A stretch of 24,202 nt of DNA, taken from positions 1-24,202 of IMG/VR virus record IMGVR_UViG_3300010883_000459; one strand, given 5' to 3'. The notes below the pieces were generated by a model that saw only the letters and a program-made list of their open reading frames with translations, did no database searches and was not told where the DNA came from. Positions within the stretch are counted from its first letter, which is position 1. The number at the start of each line of letters is the position of its first letter. The DNA comes from a virus. Position numbers and translations under genes: made by a program. Positions 5,630 to 12,258 of the stretch are shown here, piece by piece.

Positions 5630-5705
5630 GGATGCGGGCAGAATCGAACTGCCGTCTTCAACAGTTAGACCGGAGCCGCTGTTAAATCGATACCATTACG
5701 CACCC
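5630..5705 (-). tRNA. tRNA-like gene, possibly Arg (CCG), with abnormal anticodon arm
   Basis: The acceptor GGGTGCG/CGCATCC pairs over 7 bp with one G-U, and the T arm GGCAG-TTCGATT-CTGCC is canonical. A D-like segment AAT-GGTATCG-ATT follows the acceptor. The anticodon arm is odd: AACAG pairs with CTGTT, but 14 bases lie between. These can be read as a 7-base loop CTCCGGT (U33, CCG, G37) on a 2-bp stem, separated from the outer 5 bp by a C/AA internal loop. No CCA is encoded. It is clearly derived from a tRNA; whether it is charged or decodes CGG is uncertain. Confidence 0.55.
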
Positions 5706-5712
5706 TTAAAGT

Positions 5713-5916
5713 TTAAGATGGTATTTGACTCATCCACGTACATAAGCAAACTCCAAAACATAAGATAAGAAATCCACAACCAAGAGCCCGACCTAGTGCT
5801 GTATCTCCAAATGCAGTCATAGCTTGATACTCATCATTGAGATCAGCGAAGTCTTGCTCCATCTGCTCTTGAAATTCTGCTCTCATGAATGTATTAATAA
5901 GTATTTTGCTATTCAT
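5713..5916 (-). CDS. Small membrane protein, 67 aa
   Basis: The N-terminal half is polar and helical (NSKILINTFMRAEFQEQMEQ, then DFADLNDEYQ). The C-terminal half holds one clear transmembrane segment (ALGCGFLILCFGVCLCTWMS) containing three cysteines. It is probably a single-pass, C-tail-anchored inner membrane protein. The chosen ATG at 5916 overlaps the stop of the upstream gene (5909). An in-frame ATG two codons further up is also possible. The tRNA-like gene begins just after its stop. Confidence 0.6.
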   Translation of the reverse strand: MNSKILINTFMRAEFQEQMEQDFADLNDEYQAMTAFGDTALGRALGCGFLILCFGVCLCTWMSQIPS

Positions 5917-6127
5917 CGGCATCGATAGGAAAAATCTTCAACCAGCCAGCTTCAGATATACCACTAATAATGAACTCGCGATCATCTGGACTCAAATGTG
6001 GAAGAGCATCCTGAATATTCAGCTCGTTGCGATTATACGCGCGCCACTTATCAGGATTAACCTTCAAAACCTTAGTCGCTGTAACGCCTGTAATTGGGCA
6101 TGTTCGTGTAATATCAATATCAATCAT
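5909..6127 (-). CDS. Hypothetical protein, 72 aa
   Basis: A small soluble protein (MIDIDITRTCPITGVTATKV ... EFIISGISEAGWLKIFPIDA). The beginning resembles a short beta hairpin and the rest is mixed. It has a single cysteine and no membrane segment. It ends in an 8-base overlap with the membrane-protein gene at 5713, suggesting coupling. Upstream is a purine-rich stretch (AAAGAAACTAAAG) with no good Shine-Dalgarno. Unrecognised. Confidence 0.65.
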   Translation of the reverse strand: MIDIDITRTCPITGVTATKVLKVNPDKWRAYNRNELNIQDALPHLSPDDREFIISGISEAGWLKIFPIDADE

Positions 6128-6142
6128 CTTTAGTTTCTTTTT

Positions 6143-6532
6143 TTATTTTAACAATTTCGCTGCATCATTCATGATGCGATAAATTTCCTCCTCACTCATT
6201 GTACTATCAGGAGTCTTATATGGTTCATGAACTTCAACACTTTCAAATTCTTTAGATTTAATTTGATCTCGATGATCATCCAAATACTCTTTAATAGCCT
6301 CTCGAGCTAGCTCTACTGTTTCGAATCCTTGGCAAGTGGAACTAGTACATACATAGATGATAGATGTTCTATCCAGTCGATAACTGGAATAAGAGTACTT
6401 TTTAGAACCTCCCCAAAATCCTGTTTCACCTGTAATGTAAAATTTTCCAAGTCCATCTTTAATAATTTGAAACTTACGAGTTAAAATCCACTGACTGTTG
6501 TCAGTTTTGCTACATCGGCAACGATTAAGCAA
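6143..6532 (-). CDS. Hypothetical protein, start unclear, probable frame break near 6508
   Basis: The C-terminal 110 residues (WILTRKFQIIKDGLGKFYIT ... EAIKEYLDDHRDQIKSKEFE) form a plausible soluble alpha/beta domain. The frame has no ATG at its start: the first usable codon is TTG at 6532. In another frame, an ATG at 6570 overlaps the previous stop (TAATG) and encodes a hydrophobic segment (MVLLVTISSFLLICLIVADV). Adding one A to the run of four A at about 6507-6510 joins the two into a single 139-residue protein with an N-terminal membrane anchor. I think that joined version is the ancestral gene. Confidence 0.55.
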   Translation of the reverse strand: MLNRCRCSKTDNSQWILTRKFQIIKDGLGKFYITGETGFWGGSKKYSYSSYRLDRTSIIYVCTSSTCQGFETVELAREAIKEYLDDHRDQIKSKEFESVEVHEPYKTPDSTMSEEEIYRIMNDAAKLLK

Positions 6533-6569
6533 ATCAATAAGAATGAAGATATAGTCACTAATAGTACCA

Positions 6570-7202
6570 TTACCCTAGACTTTCTATCAATTGACCGATC
6601 CAATCTCCGGATGATACTGCAGATGTGTCAGCTTCTTTAGCTTTTGCTTCTGCTAGTTGATCCATGTAATCTTGACGGATATCTCGGGCAGTGATGAGAC
6701 GTTCATTCCAATAGCTAATACCACTTGGATAGGCTTCATAATCAGCAATTGATTTCTCATAATAACTCGACATATCAGACTTCGATACCTTGAGCTGCTC
6801 GAGCATAAAATCTTTCAACCCTCTATGATCCTCAGTTGGAGGACTCCAAATAAGTACCTCTGCCGCCATGGCTTCATATTTTGCATTTTCAGCTCTACAA
6901 CGTTCAAGATTTTCAGTTGAATCTTTAATCCCCTCGGCGATCTTACGGGAGCCGTACGCCTCACGACCAGGATCGCTCATTTCTGTGAGCTTCTCAATCT
7001 CAAGATTTTGGTTATCAAGATATCTTTGATATCTTTTGACTGCAGAGTTATCAGATCCTTCTGGTCGGGCATATAGCGGAGCATCCATGGGTGCGTCGCG
7101 CATGTGGGAGCATGCTCCAAATGCGCGAGCGCATTGCTGCGCGAAGTCCTTGAATGTGTAATCTTCTTTATCTATAATGTTGGCTGTATATCCTGTTGGC
7201 AT
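6570..7202 (-). CDS. Phage-conserved hypothetical protein, 210 aa
   Basis: The N-terminus (MPTGYTANIIDKEDYTFKDF, then AQQCARAFGAC) matches a family of unnamed proteins I recall from many tailed phages, which begin MPTGYTA and carry an MRDxPxDAP segment near residue 35 (here MRDAPMDAP). The middle and end are long charged helices likely to form coiled coil. The start at 7202 is chosen to match that family and excludes 19 upstream codons that overlap the preceding gene. Its TAA overlaps the ATG of the next reading frame (TAATG). Function unknown. Confidence 0.75.
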   Translation of the reverse strand: MPTGYTANIIDKEDYTFKDFAQQCARAFGACSHMRDAPMDAPLYARPEGSDNSAVKRYQRYLDNQNLEIEKLTEMSDPGREAYGSRKIAEGIKDSTENLERCRAENAKYEAMAAEVLIWSPPTEDHRGLKDFMLEQLKVSKSDMSSYYEKSIADYEAYPSGISYWNERLITARDIRQDYMDQLAEAKAKEADTSAVSSGDWIGQLIESLG

Positions 7203-7218
7203 ATTAGTTGTTTGTTGT

Positions 7219-7818
7219 TTAGTGTACGAGAGTTTTCCATGCATCGTCAAACAGATCAAAGATGAGTCCGTTTTTCGGGCGAGTAGGCTTCCAAAGTAAT
7301 TTTAATCCTGCTTCTTCAACAGACATATCACTTTTTTTGCTATTAAGTTGTCGATCACATGTGATTAAGTTTTCCCATGTGTCTTCTCCACCCTTTGAGG
7401 ATGGGATGATGTGGTCCATGCTAAGGTTTGCCTTTGTTAGGCGCGAACCAGAGTATCCACAGATGTAACCATCACGCTTCCAAATATTTTTTTTTGTTGG
7501 AAATTGTGCGCGGAGTTGAGGTATGCGATCATACTTTGAACATACTACAACTCGTGGAACAATGAATGGTCCGTTTCCAGTTTGTACAAAGTTGTCATCC
7601 TCCCCTGGAGCTAGCTTGATCCAATCTTTAATATCATTAAAGACAGTAAGATTGGATAGTACTCCATCTTCCATTTCAACTCGAGCAGGTTTAAGTGACT
7701 GCTGGTTCGTAATTGGATGTGGAAATAAATTAGGGATGATCGTCTGCCAGTCGCAGACATCAATAGGAAACCATCCCTGATTTAGCTTTAGTACTTTATA
7801 TGTAGAGCGTTTGACCAT
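7219..7818 (-). CDS. HNH endonuclease-like protein, 199 aa
   Basis: An N-terminal region of about 110 residues (KVLKLNQGWFPIDVCDWQTI) precedes an HNH core: YICGYSGSRL, then MDHIIPSSKGGEDTWENLIT and CDRQLNSKK (about residues 117-165). The Asp-His, the Asn of WENL and the terminal NSKK correspond to the nuclease motif. The usual CxxC zinc knuckle is reduced to one cysteine (CGYS), so metal binding may be altered. Proteins with this layout are common in bacteria and phages, either as free-standing homing-type nucleases or DNA-processing enzymes. A degenerate early-type element lies before ATG 7818. Confidence 0.8.
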   Translation of the reverse strand: MVKRSTYKVLKLNQGWFPIDVCDWQTIIPNLFPHPITNQQSLKPARVEMEDGVLSNLTVFNDIKDWIKLAPGEDDNFVQTGNGPFIVPRVVVCSKYDRIPQLRAQFPTKKNIWKRDGYICGYSGSRLTKANLSMDHIIPSSKGGEDTWENLITCDRQLNSKKSDMSVEEAGLKLLWKPTRPKNGLIFDLFDDAWKTLVH

Positions 7819-7820
7819 AC

Positions 7821-7842
7821 CTGATGATATCGGAGTTTGTTA
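7821..7842 (-). promoter_or_regulatory. Degenerate early-type element
   Basis: The minus strand reads TAACAAAC, TCCGA, TATCAT, then CAGGT and ATG 7818. It keeps the layout of the family but both boxes deviate, suggesting a weaker site. Confidence 0.4.
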
Positions 7843-7846
7843 TCGT

Positions 7847-8353
7847 TTACGATCCAGCTAGCTCATATCCTAGATCTTTCGCTTTGGCTGGAGATAGTGT
7901 CTTCAACCAAAACCCTTGAGTGTGCAGATTCCCCTTGTCTCCCGTAAGCTCACACGTTTGATTTGCAATATAACATAACGCGTCATGAAATCCTGTGATC
8001 TCAGCTCGAGCCTCCTCAATATAATCCTCGATTACATCTTTATCAAATACTTCTAATGTCTTTTGATTTAGCGTATTATCAGAGGTTCTGAAATATATTC
8101 GAAGTGTTCCAAATTTCTCCTTAAGTTGCTCAAATTGAAATTCAAATAAATCTTCTTCAACTCGGCTCCACAACCTAGAATCATCATTCCTGATGAGGAG
8201 TGGTCGCTGCTTCTCTACAATATACTCACAAAACCGCTTAATTAGTGGCTGCCAGCCCTCAGGCATAAACGAGGCTAGTTGGCAATTTCTTTCAAACAAC
8301 TTATCATATCGTACATACAGATCCTCCATGATCTCATTATTATATTCATCCAT
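7847..8353 (-). CDS. Phage-conserved hypothetical protein, 168 aa
   Basis: Key features are a GWQPLIKRFCEYI segment near residue 33 and the motif LKEKFGTLRIYF near residues 78-89. The C-terminal part (CELTGDKGNLHTQGFWLKTL) resembles the end of a family of unnamed phage and bacterial proteins that often carry a Cys-Gly motif before a Trp. No enzymatic motif is visible. A strong early-type element ends 5 bases before ATG 8353. It precedes the HNH gene by about 30 bases in the same direction. Confidence 0.75.
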   Translation of the reverse strand: MDEYNNEIMEDLYVRYDKLFERNCQLASFMPEGWQPLIKRFCEYIVEKQRPLLIRNDDSRLWSRVEEDLFEFQFEQLKEKFGTLRIYFRTSDNTLNQKTLEVFDKDVIEDYIEEARAEITGFHDALCYIANQTCELTGDKGNLHTQGFWLKTLSPAKAKDLGYELAGS

Positions 8354-8356
8354 ATC

Positions 8357-8377
8357 TAATTATATAAGAGTTCGTTA
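8357..8377 (-). promoter_or_regulatory. Early-type promoter-like element
   Basis: The minus strand reads TAACGAAC, TCTTA, TATAATTA, GAT and ATG 8353. It has near-identical layout to the element before ligA. Confidence 0.55.
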
Positions 8378-8420
8378 TAGGTTAATTTACTCATACCTAA
8401 GTATAAGAAGGTTCCTTAAC

Positions 8421-8450
8421 AAAAAAAGGAGCATTCGATCGAATGCTCCT
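8421..8450 (-). terminator. Rho-independent terminator after the PAS gene
   Basis: On the minus strand a perfect 10-bp stem (AGGAGCATTC / GAATGCTCCT) around a GATC loop is followed by seven T residues. It lies 26 bases beyond the stop of the PAS-domain gene and ahead of the promoter-like element of the 168-residue gene. It therefore separates two transcription units. Confidence 0.9.
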
Positions 8451-8475
8451 AATTAGTAATTACTAAATCTTTAGT

Positions 8476-9141
8476 TTATAGTGGGATGATTATTGATATG
8501 AAGTGGATAAAGGATCCTGTACTTGGATATCTGAATACATAAAGGGCGCATTTCTGCTGCGCTCCATCTTTCTTAACATATATCTTTTCCATTCTGTATC
8601 GCTTCGTTGACCCTGCTTGTAGTAGTTGAAGGTTTTCTATATCTGCTGCGATATCAGATTCGTGTGTTATATCCTCAAATGATAGGGCGGATAACTCTCC
8701 TGCTGAATATCCCCATAACTCTTCACATGCGAGATTGGCTCGAATAAATTTACGATCAGCATCAGAAAAGCATATAGCTATTGGATTTTTATGGAATAGA
8801 ATCTCAAACAATTCTTCATCATCTGGACGAGCTTGAATAGCAGAAACTAATTGACGCTCTAGACTCTCAATAGCGATCCTATTATCTCTAAGTGAGTCAT
8901 TAATTGTATTTCGAAATACTGTTAATGAATCTGAATTACTCTTTGCAACTTCAACTATCGCCTCTTTCATAGAGCGTGAATCTTCACCAATTTGTCGAAC
9001 ATGTGCAGGAATTATTCCTGTCTTATCACTAAACAGATGCACTCCGAGCCATTTTATTATTCTCCATAATGCATATCCTCCAAACAGGACAATAAATGCC
9101 CATGGATGTTCTACTGCATTGGTCCACCATGTTTCTACCAT
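8476..9141 (-). CDS. Membrane-anchored PAS-domain protein, 221 aa
   Basis: An N-terminal membrane helix (WAFIVLFGGYALWRIIKWLG, about residues 12-31) is followed by a helical, coiled-coil-like linker to about residue 105. A PAS domain closes the protein: NPIAICFSDADRKFIRANLA, CEELWGYSAGEL, and a final strand ALYVFRYPS. PAS domains bind small ligands or cofactors and sense signals. No kinase, cyclase, GGDEF or methyl-accepting output domain follows, so any signal must pass to a partner. The start is placed at ATG 9141 because a CATAAATA late-type box ends exactly 5 bases before it. An upstream in-frame codon at 9165 would read through that box. A strong terminator follows. Confidence 0.8.
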   Translation of the reverse strand: MVETWWTNAVEHPWAFIVLFGGYALWRIIKWLGVHLFSDKTGIIPAHVRQIGEDSRSMKEAIVEVAKSNSDSLTVFRNTINDSLRDNRIAIESLERQLVSAIQARPDDEELFEILFHKNPIAICFSDADRKFIRANLACEELWGYSAGELSALSFEDITHESDIAADIENLQLLQAGSTKRYRMEKIYVKKDGAQQKCALYVFRYPSTGSFIHFISIIIPL

Positions 9142-9146
9142 AATAA

Positions 9147-9154
9147 TATTTATG
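9147..9154 (-). promoter_or_regulatory. Late-type box CATAAATA before the PAS gene
   Basis: CATAAATA on the minus strand is followed by 5 bases and ATG 9141. It matches the T4 late promoter consensus TATAAATA except at the first base. Confidence 0.55.
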
Positions 9155-9207
9155 GTGAGTAACAATTAGGTTGAGTACTTTATATCATAAGATTCTATTG
9201 AAATCTC

Positions 9208-9663
9208 TTATCTAAAGTGCTTAATATAAACTTCATTCGCTCGGGCGTTCGCCTCTATCTCCCATGGCCATTGGAGATATTCTTCATGTGGAGCGTTTGC
9301 GTTGTACTTTTTACCAAACCACGTAAAACTTTCAAAGTCTGATCTTAATCGTCCCTCATGAAACTGCTCAATATGAGTGAGCTCATGAAGCATAATTTTA
9401 ATGACCACTAATGTACTAATTTCTGGTGTACATATTCGAGGATCAATCTCAACAATGTGATCCTCTAAGGAGCATTGTGCCATGGTTTCGTTATCAGCTG
9501 ATTGCCTAATAGGTCTAATAATCATTGAAACATCATCCGGGAGGGAAAACGGAGACGTTAAGCGATCTATTATACTCTCAGTATAAGACTGGAGCTGTTT
9601 TGAAGTCTTGAGGAGACTTTTATAGTTCCCATATCGAATTGAATGGGCAATATTAACTTTCAT
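9208..9663 (-). CDS. Putative zinc metallopeptidase, 151 aa
   Basis: The zincin motif HELTHIEQF lies near residues 93-101 (two His ligands and the catalytic Glu). A downstream PWEIEANARA segment near 133-142 supplies a likely third ligand Glu. This arrangement is seen in SprT- and ImmA-like small metalloproteases and in unnamed phage proteins. The substrate is unknown. No signal peptide or membrane segment is visible, so it probably acts in the cytoplasm. The ATG at 9663 overlaps the end of the upstream gene (9653) by 11 bases, implying coupling. A GTG one codon earlier is the alternative start. Confidence 0.75.
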   Translation of the reverse strand: MKVNIAHSIRYGNYKSLLKTSKQLQSYTESIIDRLTSPFSLPDDVSMIIRPIRQSADNETMAQCSLEDHIVEIDPRICTPEISTLVVIKIMLHELTHIEQFHEGRLRSDFESFTWFGKKYNANAPHEEYLQWPWEIEANARANEVYIKHFR

Positions 9664-9922
9664 CACTTAGTGCTTCAAAAATCCGCTCATATGCGTTCGG
9701 GAATTGAGCTTCGTAATCTGGATGTGGGTCTCCCAGTTTATACACACTATCCTTAGTATATACTAGCCCACCTTTAACGTTTTGAATCGATGTAGATGTT
9801 TTATTTGTGCCATCAGGCCAAGTGCCATTTAAGTGAGGAGTCGCCATCTCTGGAGCAGTATAGGAATCTGGATGATACACTATTGCCCAATTCTCCACTG
9901 TTTTAACTTCTTTAGTTTCCAT
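9653..9922 (-). CDS. Hypothetical protein, 89 aa, with GTWPDG motif
   Basis: A small soluble protein with a beta-like N-terminal half (VENWAIVYHPDSYTAPEMAT) and a helix at the end (YERIFEALSDES). The LNGTWPDG segment parallels TGHWPTG and TGPWPKG in two other small proteins of this window, suggesting a shared short fold or binding motif. It overlaps the metallopeptidase gene at its 3' end. The ATG at 9922 has no Shine-Dalgarno. Unrecognised. Confidence 0.65.
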   Translation of the reverse strand: METKEVKTVENWAIVYHPDSYTAPEMATPHLNGTWPDGTNKTSTSIQNVKGGLVYTKDSVYKLGDPHPDYEAQFPNAYERIFEALSDES

Positions 9923-9935
9923 ACCGTATTATCGC

Positions 9936-10457
9936 TTAGTTCCTTTTGATATAAACATCCATCCACATGTCACGTTTCCGCATATGAACCTTCATTTTAG
10001 CTGTTGATGATACAAACACATCAAACACATATAATAGCTTCCCATCATTACATCTTTTACCTTTCGCGGCCTTTTTACTCTTAACCGCACCTCCTCGATC
10101 CTGAACAAGGAATTTCCCATCACCAACATGATTATTCAATCCAGGAATCTGAACTTCTGTCCCAAACTTAAAGTCAGGATGAGCCGCAACAGTTACTCCC
10201 TCTTTTGCTCGCTTAGTTTTAGGATCTGCAGTCTGACTTCCCCATTTATCCTCATATGGAGTATAGTATGTAATTCGCGCCCGAGTCTTAACCCACTTCT
10301 TTGGATTTTCAATACCCTTAGGAGTGGGTTTGATCTTCTGGGCAAATCTCTCCACAATAGGTTTAAAGCTTTTAACCTTAAACATCTCTCCTGGTTGAAT
10401 AGGAGTGCAGGAAGATAATATTGCACCTAGTGCTGCTGTTTGTATTAATGTTATCAT
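9936..10457 (-). CDS. 3D-domain lipoprotein, probable cell-wall hydrolase, 173 aa
   Basis: The N-terminus is a short lipoprotein signal (MITLIQTAALGAILSSC) with lipobox cysteine at residue 17, so the protein is likely exported and lipid-anchored. From about residue 58 a 3D domain of the MltA/YabE type is visible: ARITYYTPYEDKWGS, VAAHPDFKFGTEVQIPG, VQDRGGAVKS and DVFVSS. The conserved aspartates of DRGG and DVFV are the catalytic-type residues of lytic transglycosylases with this double-psi barrel. It probably cleaves peptidoglycan during lysis or in preparation for release. It is followed by small genes, not by a recognisable holin. Confidence 0.75.
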   Translation of the reverse strand: MITLIQTAALGAILSSCTPIQPGEMFKVKSFKPIVERFAQKIKPTPKGIENPKKWVKTRARITYYTPYEDKWGSQTADPKTKRAKEGVTVAAHPDFKFGTEVQIPGLNNHVGDGKFLVQDRGGAVKSKKAAKGKRCNDGKLLYVFDVFVSSTAKMKVHMRKRDMWMDVYIKRN

Positions 10458-10464
10458 AAGTTGT

Positions 10465-11364
10465 TTAAAGCTTCATGAAGGTTGCAGATGGGCCGCGGCC
10501 AACTTTAGCAAGCTTACCTTCATCGCAAAGATCTTTAAGGATGATGTAAGCCTTTCCAGAACTAACTCCAAGTGTATTAATCAACTTAGTCTTAGTAATA
10601 GTCTGCTTCATTTCGAGGACTGCATCTTTATGCTTATCCTTTTCAGAACGTTTAGGTTGTGGAACAAACACATCTCCAGAGAATTTGATACCTGAGGCAG
10701 TCATTTCAGCAGGGTAGTCGTTTGTTGCTCCAAAGCGGTTCTTGTAGAACGAAACAGTCAAAGCGTGATCACCCATCTCAGGCTCGTGCATTAACTGAAT
10801 GTTGCAATCTACAGAGTGAGGAACAAGTGTACCACCCTTCATTTTACCATCCTTAGTAAGGTGCATGATAAAGAAGATTGAACAATTATTCACCTTAGCA
10901 GCAGATGTTAGAGTGTCACATGCATACTTTTCAAGTCCGCGAGAGTTCATTTTACCATGAACGGACTCGTCAATTGAAAGTGCTTGGAAAGAATCGATTA
11001 CAATAACATCAAGAGTCTTCATTGCATCAGCAATTTCATCAACGTCAGTCATGTTTGCAACTCCAGCTTCCTTAATATTCAAGCGCTTACAAGTGAAGGC
11101 TAATTGAGTAACGTCCTCTTCACCAGAAGTGTAACCAGTCTGATATCCAGCAGCTTCAAGAGCTTCCATGATTTGAAGCATCATTGTAGTCTTACCGGTT
11201 CCTGCTTGAGCAGTGATAGTAAAGGCACATCCTGGAAGAATGCCGTCACCGAACATCTTATCGATGTCGTCGTCCCCAGTCTTAAATCTGTTGTAGAAGC
11301 TATCAGGGATCTTAACCTTGCCAACCTTCGTAAATCCTTTACTTTTAGTAATGTTTAATTTCAT
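10465..11364 (-). CDS. RadA-like recombination ATPase, 299 aa
   Basis: The RecA-fold ATPase core is close to bacterial RadA (Sms). It has Walker A AQAGTGKTT (about residues 52-60), TSGEED, Walker B VIVIDSFQAL, HLTKDGKMKGG, and the RadA-specific KNRFG (about 210) followed by AT-x-DYPAEM. The N-terminal C4 zinc finger and the C-terminal Lon-like domain of bacterial RadA are both missing. Instead a small winged-helix-like tail (KTKLINTLGVSSGKAYIILK) is present. RadA drives branch migration in recombination; a phage version likely serves replication-linked recombination. An early-type element precedes ATG 11364, and a second lies 65 bases further upstream. Confidence 0.85.
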   Translation of the reverse strand: MKLNITKSKGFTKVGKVKIPDSFYNRFKTGDDDIDKMFGDGILPGCAFTITAQAGTGKTTMMLQIMEALEAAGYQTGYTSGEEDVTQLAFTCKRLNIKEAGVANMTDVDEIADAMKTLDVIVIDSFQALSIDESVHGKMNSRGLEKYACDTLTSAAKVNNCSIFFIMHLTKDGKMKGGTLVPHSVDCNIQLMHEPEMGDHALTVSFYKNRFGATNDYPAEMTASGIKFSGDVFVPQPKRSEKDKHKDAVLEMKQTITKTKLINTLGVSSGKAYIILKDLCDEGKLAKVGRGPSATFMKL

Positions 11365-11370
11365 CGTACC

Positions 11371-11391
11371 TAATTATATCAGAGTTCATTA
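11371..11391 (-). promoter_or_regulatory. Early-type promoter-like element before the RadA-like gene
   Basis: The minus strand reads TAATGAAC, TC, TGATATAAT, then TAGGTACG and ATG 11364. It is the proximal of two tandem copies. Confidence 0.55.
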
Positions 11392-11423
11392 TGAATGTTA
11401 TAAGACATTCGATATGATACCAT
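11379..11423 (-). CDS. Possible 14-aa leader ORF between tandem promoter elements
   Basis: ATG 11423 opens MVSYRMSYNIHNEL and stops at TGA 11379-11381, inside the second promoter-like element. It lies downstream of a complete early-type element (11436-11456). It may be a leader peptide or a chance frame. A comparable 11-codon frame lies between tandem elements at 14882-14917. Confidence 0.25.
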   Translation of the reverse strand: MVSYRMSYNIHNEL

Positions 11424-11435
11424 CGTTAGTGTACC

Positions 11436-11456
11436 TAATTATATGAATGTTCCTTA
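11436..11456 (-). promoter_or_regulatory. Distal early-type promoter-like element
   Basis: The minus strand reads TAAGGAAC, ATTCA, TATAATTA, then GGTACACTAACG and ATG 11423. It starts within the stop region of the small membrane-protein gene at 11457. Confidence 0.5.
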
Positions 11457-11630
11457 TTACCTTACATTGACTGACTCAGAAATGCACCACACTAAAGTTC
11501 CTAAAGTTCCTAGAAAGCATCCAAATCCCCAAAACAGCTCAGAAGTTGAGACTCCGGGAGCAGTATCTACAAAAAACCAGGAGCATGTTGCAAATACTCC
11601 CAGAATTATTGCTAATATAGTCTTACTCAT
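11457..11630 (-). CDS. Small two-helix membrane protein, 57 aa
   Basis: Two hydrophobic segments, ILAIILGVFATCSWFFV (residues 5-21) and LFWGFGCFLGTLGTLVWCI (about 33-51), are joined by a short polar loop, giving a hairpin membrane protein. The size and layout would suit a holin or a superinfection-type membrane protein, but nothing specific shows this. The start at ATG 11630 is preferred because ATGAGTAA overlaps the stop of the upstream 57-residue gene, a standard coupling signal. An upstream in-frame codon exists at 11642. Confidence 0.6.
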   Translation of the reverse strand: MSKTILAIILGVFATCSWFFVDTAPGVSTSELFWGFGCFLGTLGTLVWCISESVNVR

Positions 11631-11796
11631 GATCGATTGCAATTAAATCAAACGAATTTAATTGAGCTTCTGTTAAACTTGGACGAGGTGTACCTTTTTG
11701 ATCTCTCCAATTTGAAAATTCAAGTGGTCCTTCATATTCATTGAACCCTTCTGCAGTCATCTGAACAGGCACAATTTTACGGTTTGCTGTTTTCAT
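11623..11796 (-). CDS. Hypothetical protein, 57 aa
   Basis: ATG 11796 to TAA 11623-11625 encodes a soluble protein with an aromatic, acidic centre (VQMTAEGFNEYEGPLEFSNW) and a tail SLTEAQLNSFDLIAIDHE. It fills an otherwise empty 160-base gap. Its last 8 bases overlap the start of the membrane-protein gene downstream. No family is recognised. An AT-rich segment precedes the ATG and there is no Shine-Dalgarno. Confidence 0.55.
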   Translation of the reverse strand: MKTANRKIVPVQMTAEGFNEYEGPLEFSNWRDQKGTPRPSLTEAQLNSFDLIAIDHE

Positions 11797-11818
11797 AAAT
11801 TTTATTTTGGTGGTGATA

Positions 11819-12202
11819 TTATTTGTTGCAATACGCTTGATTTTTTTCGTTAAATTTCTTGTTGATACTTAAATCGTTCCATCGCTTGAACATGGATACA
11901 AAGTTGGTCCACCCAGCATATATGTCATTACTCATTATATCCTGAAATGAATTGTTGTTATGTACTATACCTAAGTGATGAGCTGTACATAACATTACAC
12001 CATTATCAAGATCCAGAGCTAGCTCTGGAAATAGAGATTTAGGTTTAATGTGGTGAGCCTGCATACTTGCAGGGCGGTGGAACGTATCAGGACCACATAG
12101 AACGCATGTGCTCAGTTTATCACCTCCTGGTCGAATATATCGAGCATCTCGTATTACTAAACATCTTCGCCATTTAATTAGTCTATATGGTGTAGTTTTC
12201 AT
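11819..12202 (-). CDS. HNH endonuclease, 127 aa
   Basis: A complete HNH site is visible: the first knuckle CVLC (Cys 33 and 36), AHHIKPKSLFP with the catalytic His pair near 50-51, LDNGVMLCTAHH near 65-76 (the Asn, a third Cys and further His), then a His at 81. Free-standing HNH proteins of this size are frequent in T4-like phages as homing nucleases or packaging-related nickases. The C-terminal part (WTNFVSMFKRWNDLSINKKF) is basic and may bind DNA. The gene sits between unrelated small genes, as expected for an inserted homing gene. Confidence 0.85.
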   Translation of the reverse strand: MKTTPYRLIKWRRCLVIRDARYIRPGGDKLSTCVLCGPDTFHRPASMQAHHIKPKSLFPELALDLDNGVMLCTAHHLGIVHNNNSFQDIMSNDIYAGWTNFVSMFKRWNDLSINKKFNEKNQAYCNK

Positions 12203-12258
12203 ATTTCAATAACAAGTCGTAGCATATCAACTGGTGAACCCCTACAAGTTCATAGTCT

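Noticed and set aside
5630-5705. Amber-suppressor tRNA (CTA in the sequence GTCTAAC)
   Set aside because: Placing CTA at the anticodon position leaves no pairing anticodon stem; the CCG reading pairs better.
10128-10695. Plus-strand and second minus-strand frames inside the 3D-domain and RadA-like genes
   Set aside because: They overlap genes with clear domain motifs, have low-quality composition and no upstream elements.
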